A stretch of DNA of 64,000 bases, from the NCBI GenBank assembly GCA_034336665.1, contig CM067569.1, forward strand, positions 21,025,820 through 21,089,819, in the 5' to 3' direction. A model generated the notes under the pieces. That model was not told the origin of the DNA. It did no database searches and was given only the letters and a program-made list of their open reading frames with translations. Positions 56,614 to 64,000 of this stretch are shown in pieces (the first letter of the stretch is position 1; every line of letters starts with the position of its first letter). The stretch is from Luscinia megarhynchos (Eukaryota; Chordata; Aves; Passeriformes; Turdidae). The translations under genes were made by a program, and so were the position numbers.

Positions 56614-59600
56614 GTAACGGGCGCCGGGACGGGCTGTGCTTGGCCGGCAAGCCCTGCGGGTGCCGGAGGGTCGGTGTGCTGCCCCCGGCGGAGGGCAGAC
56701 ACGTGCCGCCCCCGCGGTGCTGGCAGGATCCGCGGGCAGGGTCCCGGCGCGCCGGGCTGCGCTCGGCCGGGCGGGCGGGGGCTGCGGGCGGCCGCGCCGC
56801 GGCACCGGGCGCACGTGGAGGCGGCGGGGCCGTCCCGCCGCGCCGCCCCGGCTCCTGCCGCCGTTCCGCTGCCCGGGCCCGGCGGGTGCCCGGGGGCGCC
56901 GCCGCGCCGCGCTCCCGCAGCCGCGGCAGGGGCCGCGCCGTGCCCCGGGGTCGGGACGGTCCGTGCGAACGAGCTGCTGAGCATCTGCGCGGGGTGCGGT
57001 GAAACGGAACGCTGCCCGCAGCGATGGCCCCCGTGCCAGAGCACAGCTGGGGTTGTCATTCCGTCTGCCTCTCCTCGGAAAACAGCCTCTGAAAACTGCC
57101 CTGATTAATACTCGGGCGAGGGTCTCTGTCTCGTTGGACAGGAAACTGAAAATCCGCGTTGGCAGTTACATTTTCTTCAAGGCACGTGAATATTTAAAAA
57201 TATTTTGATATTGAAAAATCAGTGCGATTTACTACACTTCCTCATTTCTATGATCACAGTACAATAGCACTGACTGAATCCCATCTGTATGATGGCCTGC
57301 ATAGACATAAGTAATTTATTTTTAAATGTCATTGCAGAAAAAGGTAAGGTTTCTCAATGAAGGATGCACAGTCAAAATGAGAACTCTGAGTACTGAGGGC
57401 TGTAGAGTGGGTTTTTTTGGTGCAATTTCAGGTTTGTTTTCTCGGGATTATTCAGATATGAATATAATTGTAAGATAGCTGACTTCGAGTATTCAGTGTA
57501 TAAGGATAATTAATGACATAAGGCTTGAAAGGTCCAAAATTATCTTGGCGATAACTGATAATGAATAACTAGCTCAAATATAGCATAAATGGGATGTACT
57601 TTAGTACTGACATGAGAACAGACTTTTTCGGTACTGATGTCCTTAGTAAAAGAACTAATCCTATTAAATTTGTCAAAGTCAGGCTACTTGCTTCTTTGGC
57701 AACCAAGTGACTTTTCAAGTTTCGTAATGGTTGACAAACTCAGTTTCAGATAGTAGAAGAGGAAAGATGTAACTGAGCTCTGAAAGCAAATAAATAGCAA
57801 GCAGCAAGATAAGGTTGTAGTCAAAAAGCAACAGTTATCTCTATGGCCCTTAAAGCAAGATGAAGCAATAAACTGGCAGATGCAATGTTTCTGTTTATAA
57901 GATTTATTAAAGGAAACTGCATTTTAAGATGAAATATGAGAAAAATTTAAAATTTAGAATATTATTGGCGTACTGAGTTAAAAATGTAAAGGTTGTTTCC
58001 AGTGGAATGAAAGGCAATGGTGACATGCTCTGGTAACGACTGACTAAACTGCAAATACTACTTCTGTGAGGCATGATAGGTAAAACATGAGGAACGTTGT
58101 TAGAACTTGCACATGCTAATTCTGTTGCAAGTTATTTCAAGACGAAGTGTAAATAGGCTCCAACTCTGTTTCGTAAGAGGAGAAATGCCGCAATTAACTG
58201 GCGATCAAATAAAGTTAAATGTGTGCTGTGTGCCACAGGTTGAACTCGTGAAGCACTTGGTGGTTGGACTAGATTTGGCAGACCTCAGCACTCGTTTGAA
58301 CGCAGTGGCAAGAACGTGTTTGGCTGAGTGACTGCTGTTGTGGCATTTAAAAGTCTAGAAGGTACCAGATTGGTCGAGGTTCCAGGACTTGGCTGTATTT
58401 GTAACGAGGTTGAGTTGTTAATGCAAAGCACTGCTAGATATGCTTGGAAACAGTTCATCTATAGATGAGAAAAAAAGTGAAAAATCACTTGACAGTTTTG
58501 AGGCTCAATAACATTGTACTTGTTACACCAAGAATTTGAGGAGATTGTAGAGAACAATTCCTTGTTCTCAACATGTAGATCTGAGGCTCTCCAGTCTCTT
58601 CAGAAGACCATGTCAAATAGATTCAACAAGGATGGTTGTACCATATTTATCCTTCCACATAATATCAATCTCAACCTTTTCTGTGACTACCACAAAAACT
58701 GTTTCATTATAAAATATGGCCTAAAAAAATTAATTCTGCATTGCAATACAAGACATACCTCACCAACAATTGCAAATGTTTCCTTTCCCTGTTTTTTCTT
58801 TTTTTTTTTGGTCATCATTTTCTCTCTCAAAGTGGCTTCATAGAGGTTTCATGATACATTTTTAGACCCTTTTGATCTTTTCAGACAAAGGAAAGCAAAT
58901 ATAGCTCCCTCATGAGGTAGGCAAAGCTGACTGGGTTCAGAAAGCTATACTAGTTTGAAAGCAATATAGGATGGCTGGCTTTTGCCACCCAGTGAGCATC
59001 ACACAAAGCCAGAGACCCAAACTGGCATTCCCAGCTCAACAAAGTGTTGTGCTGACATTCATCTGCTGGGGGCCAGTTTTGCATTGTCTTTATTGACGGG
59101 TGCAAATCCCCACTACAAACCAATGGGCTTTAGGCAAGGCCATTAATGTGTGCTGCCTTGTTTCGGGCTTCTGACTGCATCTCTGCTGTGTGAAGTAGAA
59201 TATCATTGTATGTATGTGAACTGTACTGTTTGAACAGAAAATGGGCTTGCAAAACTGCAAATGGCTTGTCACTGAGTGGCAGCATCAACTTGCTAGAAAC
59301 ATCATGAGGCGTTACTTTAGAGGAGAATTACTAAGGATTTGTGTCCGTTTATATTTGGTTTTGTTAGGGAGGCCTGTGAAAACCGCAGGCAGATTCTGTT
59401 AACAGCCTGGTTCTGTTATGAAAGAATTTGGACTTTTTCTGTAGAAATGTTTGAGATGATATGTATGTGTCTGTATAGAAATATGCATCCATATTTCATT
59501 TCTTCCTCTGCACGCAAACTTGTCAAGTCCCCTGTGCTGCATTATGACCTTCTGGCTGTTCTGCAGCTGCTGTATTGATTGAATAGTCATGACGTGGCTA

Positions 59601-62600
59601 CTTGTTTGAACAGATCAGTTTATCTACATGAAGACAATGTAAGCATTTAGTTTGGCAAATAGTTCATACTAAAAGTACAAAGTACAGTATTCCTCCTCTT
59701 CTTTTACTATTAGACATCTCTTCTTTTAAGAATAAATTATCAAATACTCTGTTCATAATTGTTTTCAGAAGCAGTCCTTTGTTATTACCATTCCATGGAA
59801 TTTTAGAAAGCTTGATACTAGCATCTGTAAAAAAATGTTGCTAATTTCACGCATTTTTAAATTTCTTAATAAGCTGACTTTTAACTTAGCTTATTTCTTC
59901 ATCAACTCTTTATAAATGAAAGAAGATTCTGAATATTTTAAGTTAGCTGTGACAAAGCTTTCAGGTTAGAATTTAGTAAGTAATTTTTCTTTCTCTTTTA
60001 TCTTTTTTTTTCTTTTTTCTTCTTTTTTTTTTTTTTTAATTTCACCTTTTTCCTCATTTGTATTCATTTCAGTTTTTGACTTCATGGCTTATAGTTTTCT
60101 TGCTTTCCTATTTCTTATATCTGCACATACATGTAACGCTTTCCATGTTGGTACTCGTAATGTCCTCAGGTCAAAGAAAGATCTGAAACTCAAGCAGTTT
60201 GCTGCATTTGTTCCCAGAATTAAAGCAATAGACTTTTTCTTCACATGAATATTTAGTCCCTCTTTAGAAATCAGACAAACAAATACTCTTGAGGACACTA
60301 GCAACAGACCTTGCTGATTTTGTTTTATTTAGGATGCAACAGCAGTTACCTTCCCTTCCAAGCTGTGTTGACAGAAATATATCCAAAGCCGGAATGACCT
60401 GCAGCATGGAAACTACTGTGCTCCTACAGTGCAGGCACTGGTTTCCATTGTTCAGATGTGTAACTCTCAAATTACCGGTAACAAGTGTCTTCACCTGGCC
60501 TTTTGATGTAATCCTCTGGGATTTTGCACAGCATGTGTCATGTTTCCACAGTTTTGTGTTCTTGTTTTGGAGAAGCTTGCTATGGTGTTTCATCCTTTTA
60601 ATTGAAGTAATTCCTTGCTTCATGGTAGGGAGTGTGTAACCTGAGGAAAGAGGAGGTTGTGGGAAGGCTCTTTGTTCTCTGGAGCACAGGCTCCCTTTCT
60701 CTCCTTACTGATGTTACCTGCAGCCCACCTGGCCAGCAGTCACGCCCACAGCAGTAGCTCAGACATCACACCCTGCAGAAAGGTGCAAGGTGCACTCTGC
60801 CTTGCCGGGATGCCTCCCTCCAGTCACTGGGACTAGTTCTGTCCCTGAGGCTGCTTGCAAGCTGGATTACCTGGCAGAGAGGAGCCAGTGTAAATTGGCC
60901 TATTTCAACTTGAATCTTGAAATTATGAGTTTTCCTGCAATTTGAGTTCCTTCTTTTTCAGCTAAAGAAAGAGTTTGTGCTGGATTACTCACCTCATTGG
61001 ATCTACTAATATTGCTTATAAACAGACAAGGAAGATGCCCAGGAAAGAGACTTGGATGAATGTAGAATTAGCTGACTGTGGTGTTAGAGCAGCAATGTGA
61101 AATTCTGGAGAACAAGACCTTGGCTTAGTCTACTGTTGCTGAGGTATATCTCATATGGAAATTTTGGAAGCAAAATTCTGGCTTGTGATTCAAGGTTGTG
61201 ATATTGAATTTTAGTAGTTACTTACACAGGCATGGTACACAAATATTTCACAAAACCAGTTTCAGAAGCAGGGAATGGGTTGCTATCTAAAGGTCATTAA
61301 TTACTATTTGCTGACAATGTATTGGAAAACTTTATCTTCTTGAAAAAAGTAAATTGAATTTGCAGATACAGTGTGTACACAGTGTTTTTTTCAAGGCTGT
61401 TCATTCTTTATTTACATAAATTGATTCTTAAAAATGTATTATTCATGTAATATATAACAGTAGCACAAGATGTTATTTTTTTATATAATATCAACACATT
61501 CTGTGTGACTGTGTGAAGGAGAGAAGTCTTTGGTAATTACTCAGATTTCAAGGAAGGGAAAGGGATTTTTTTTCCATTTTGAACTGTAATAATTTCCGTA
61601 ATGATTGTTTGACCACAGTAAAAGCTGTTCTGCACTTGAAGGATATGGTAAGATAAAGCTACTTGCTGGCTTTATGCTACCTTGGGATTTCGTTTACAGT
61701 GAAAGATTGTTGTGGGTTTTTTTCCTTGTACATTCAGTTGCACAAAGCAGTTGTAACTGTCTCAAGGGCTATGCTATTTGATTAGAATAAAATAGAAGAA
61801 AGTATAGATGTCTGCAATATGCTGAAGAGTTAGCAGATATACAGAGATTCCTTTGCTTTTACAGCTGAACATTCTGTGAAGCTACATGAAAAGAAATGGG
61901 ATGATGTTACAGAATTTTTAAAATAAGATTTTTAATACTTTGCAAGTAGAACCCAAACAAGCTAAAGTGCATCTTATTTTCTGTTGCAAGATATTAAATT
62001 CTCTCTATTGAAAAATTTCCAAAACAACTGTTATAATAGAAGATATCTGCAAGGTCTGCAAAATGCTGTTATTGAAAGAGAATTTGTGGACTTGCTGCTC
62101 ACTAGTCCCATTTTATACTGTCTGCTGGGCTGTTATATAAAAGGTCGCCCTTCTGTCCTGCAAACAGATGGGTAGCTTATCTAAGATCAACCTTACTTTT
62201 GCACTTTGAAGAAATTGAGTGAAAATATGGGGGTTAATGGAGAACTTTTTGTTTATGTATTGTAAATGGTGAGATTTATACCAAACGTTTGTGATGTAAA
62301 AAGTAACAATTAGTCCAAGGCTAAGGCCTAGATTGCCTATCTCTTGGACACACAAGTTATAAATATATGATGTGTAGAGTTTCATGGATTACTTCAGTAA
62401 ATGTTTTAAATGTCCTCGTATGACTGCCTGTTATTTTATCAGGTAGAGGTGGTTTATTTTGAATTCATAGTGTGTTTGAAAGGAAACATTTTAGTGAAGT
62501 CACCTGAGGAAGTTGTTTATCATGTATAGAGAAACTTACATGGTCATGAAGATTTCTCTCTTGTATAGTAACAAAAGCAGTCAAGAAATTGTGGCTAGAC

Positions 62601-64000
62601 CCTGTCAGGCATTATATATTTTTAGGTGCAAAAGCTGTGAATTCCATGTTTCTCTCGGGGATTTCTGAGGCCAAATCACATGTGAAGGCAAGGTCAGCTG
62701 CCCCATGCAAGCAGAGGGAATTTGGAAGGTCAGGAGTCAGGAAGGCTGAGCAAACTCAGGCTGGCTGCCCAGCACATACATGATGGGACTGCAAGTTGAA
62801 CTTGGGGCGTGAGTATTAAGTTCATCTCTGAATGACCCTAAGTCATAACTGACCATTTTTCCAGGGATACCCTGGTTGCTGTTTCTTCACTTACTTAGGT
62901 TAGCGTTAGGTCTGGATGTCTAGCACTTCCCTGGCAAGTGACTAAAAGCCCAGTGATAAGTGGTAGTAGAAGTAGGTGGTGTCTCAAAGATGTCAGTACA
63001 GTAGAACCTGCGAGTGTGTGATAGCACAAGCAAGATGATTGGGCACAGGGGATCGCTGGAAGCTTATAAAGTGCTATTGACCGATGTTGAGGTGTCATAC
63101 ACTACTCCACGAAAAGATGTTAATATGCTTAAGTGGTGAAATTTAGAAACATTTGATGGTACCTCGTTTGGCCTCTTATTCTGTAGCTTACTGTTCATAA
63201 TATGCAGCTGTATGTTACAAATTACTGTAAATATAGTTCATGTTGAAGTATCTTTACATATCTTTATGTGCTTGTTAAAATCAGGCAATTATTTATAAGG
63301 GAATCTACAACTAAATTAAAAAAATGTTTTTATTATTTCGAATACAGTGATAGAACCAAGAAGACAGCTGCATTCTACAGTTATATACAATAGCAAGTTA
63401 TGTAGCTATTATTATATTTGCTGGTGATGGGATCCTCCTCCCCCACCTTCTAGGTTACAAAACAGAGGTTTGGCTATTAAGCACTGAAACTGTTAAACTA
63501 GACATAATAAATTGTTCAACATGAATCAGAGAATACAGCCATTATGTATCTATGTATTTGCATTTCAATAGAGTTCACAATCCTCCCTCAGGATTTGAGG
63601 ACCTCTTGCACCTTGTGTTGCAATAAAAGTAAGAGGATGGATGTGTTTCCCACTCTTATTTGACTTTTCAGGACCCCTGACACACTTCATAATGAGAATT
63701 TTGTGGCGAGTTCAGTAAGTGGTGATGAGTGGTTTTGACTGTCTGATTTAGAGAACCTAGGCGGTTTGTCCTACATCACATATTGAGCATAAATATTCCT
63801 GTTATTTTCATGTGACAGTGCAGGTCCTTAACCTTCATTAGTGTGTCACATTTTGGCATCATCTCCTCTGAGAGACCCCAAAATCAGAAATAGATGGAAA
63901 GTTTGTCTTTTTCTGAGTACAATATTTCCATTTTGTAGATGGAAAGGAAGGGAAACTTTAGACTCATAACCACAGGATTATGAACTTGTGAAGTTTAAAT
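56614..64000 (+). other. ADK: ADK intron 1 (5' part)
   Basis: At least 7.4 kb. The first 450 bases are CpG island; the rest is AT-rich. I searched for a segment encoding ENILFGMGNPLLDIS and for a short-isoform start and saw neither. Apart from a pyrimidine tract at 60001-60037, no RNA gene, repeat family or conserved exon was recognised. Confidence 0.8.
60001..60037 (+). repeat. Uninterrupted pyrimidine (T-rich) tract
   Basis: 37 consecutive C/T bases, mostly T, inside a longer C/T-rich stretch (about 59993-60053). It is not flanked by recognisable retroelement sequence. Confidence 0.9.

Larger units (their letters stand above)
55560..57050. promoter_or_regulatory. CpG island, bidirectional AP3M1/ADK promoter
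   Basis: About 1.5 kb of very GC- and CpG-dense DNA in an AT-rich setting, covering the divergent 5' ends of AP3M1 and ADK. It has Sp1-type boxes (for example ggggcggg at 56491-56498), no TATA box, and AAGATGGC motifs at 56145 and 56555. The AK (ADK) and mu-3A genes are known to be linked head to head through a shared intergenic region in mammals; the layout here matches. Transcription start points cannot be read from the sequence. Confidence 0.88.

Noticed and set aside
55560..57100. Many long open frames on both strands in the CpG island, including one of about 348 codons
   Set aside because: High GC content removes stop codons. The translations are Ala/Arg/Pro/Gly-rich in every frame with no domain, and the real coding there is only the 56-base ADK exon.

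Overview
The window is vertebrate nuclear DNA, almost certainly from a bird. It holds long AT-rich introns with GT-AG (and one GC-AG) splice sites, a CpG-island promoter and a 5'-truncated CR1 LINE fragment. The encoded vinculin has the avian form of the metavinculin insert, with a [13 protein letters not shown] start and an acidic [10 protein letters not shown] stretch. The species cannot be fixed from the sequence alone. The gene order VCL > < AP3M1 | ADK > is the same as on human chromosome 10q22.

Region 1 (1 to about 34,630, + strand) is the vinculin gene VCL from inside intron 2 to its polyadenylation signal. Exons 3-22 can all be placed base by base. They keep frame throughout and encode residues 81-1136 of a metavinculin-length protein. 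Exons 1-2 (residues 1-80) lie upstream of the window. Exon 19 is the alternatively spliced, muscle-specific metavinculin exon. Intron 13 has a GC donor. Exon 20 sits in a small isolated CpG-rich block.

Region 2 (about 34.6-36.65 kb) is a short tail-to-tail intergenic spacer.

Region 3 (about 36.65-56.3 kb, - strand) is AP3M1, the mu-3A subunit of the AP-3 adaptor. Eight coding exons (2-9) assemble to exactly 418 codons, the human length. Intron 2 carries the CR1 fragment, which starts only 26 bases after the 5' splice site. Intron 1 carries a perfect 30-bp inverted repeat with a 6-base loop. The first exon is non-coding and lies in the CpG island.

Region 4 (about 55.55-57.05 kb) is a CpG island acting as a bidirectional promoter for AP3M1 (leftwards) and ADK (rightwards), with YY1-type AAGATGGC motifs. 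Region 5 (56,558 to the end, + strand) is coding exon 1 of the long, nuclear isoform of adenosine kinase, followed by more than 7 kb of its first intron with no further exon recognised.

The three genes are not a pathway. Vinculin links talin and cadherin complexes to actin, AP-3 sorts cargo to lysosome-related organelles, and ADK removes adenosine. I found no novel multi-gene system. The points most worth a second look are cis-elements: the branch-point/QKI motif and palindrome around the metavinculin exon, the GC-AG intron, a possible in-frame-stop microexon in intron 18, the perfect hairpin, and the CR1 insertion at a splice donor.
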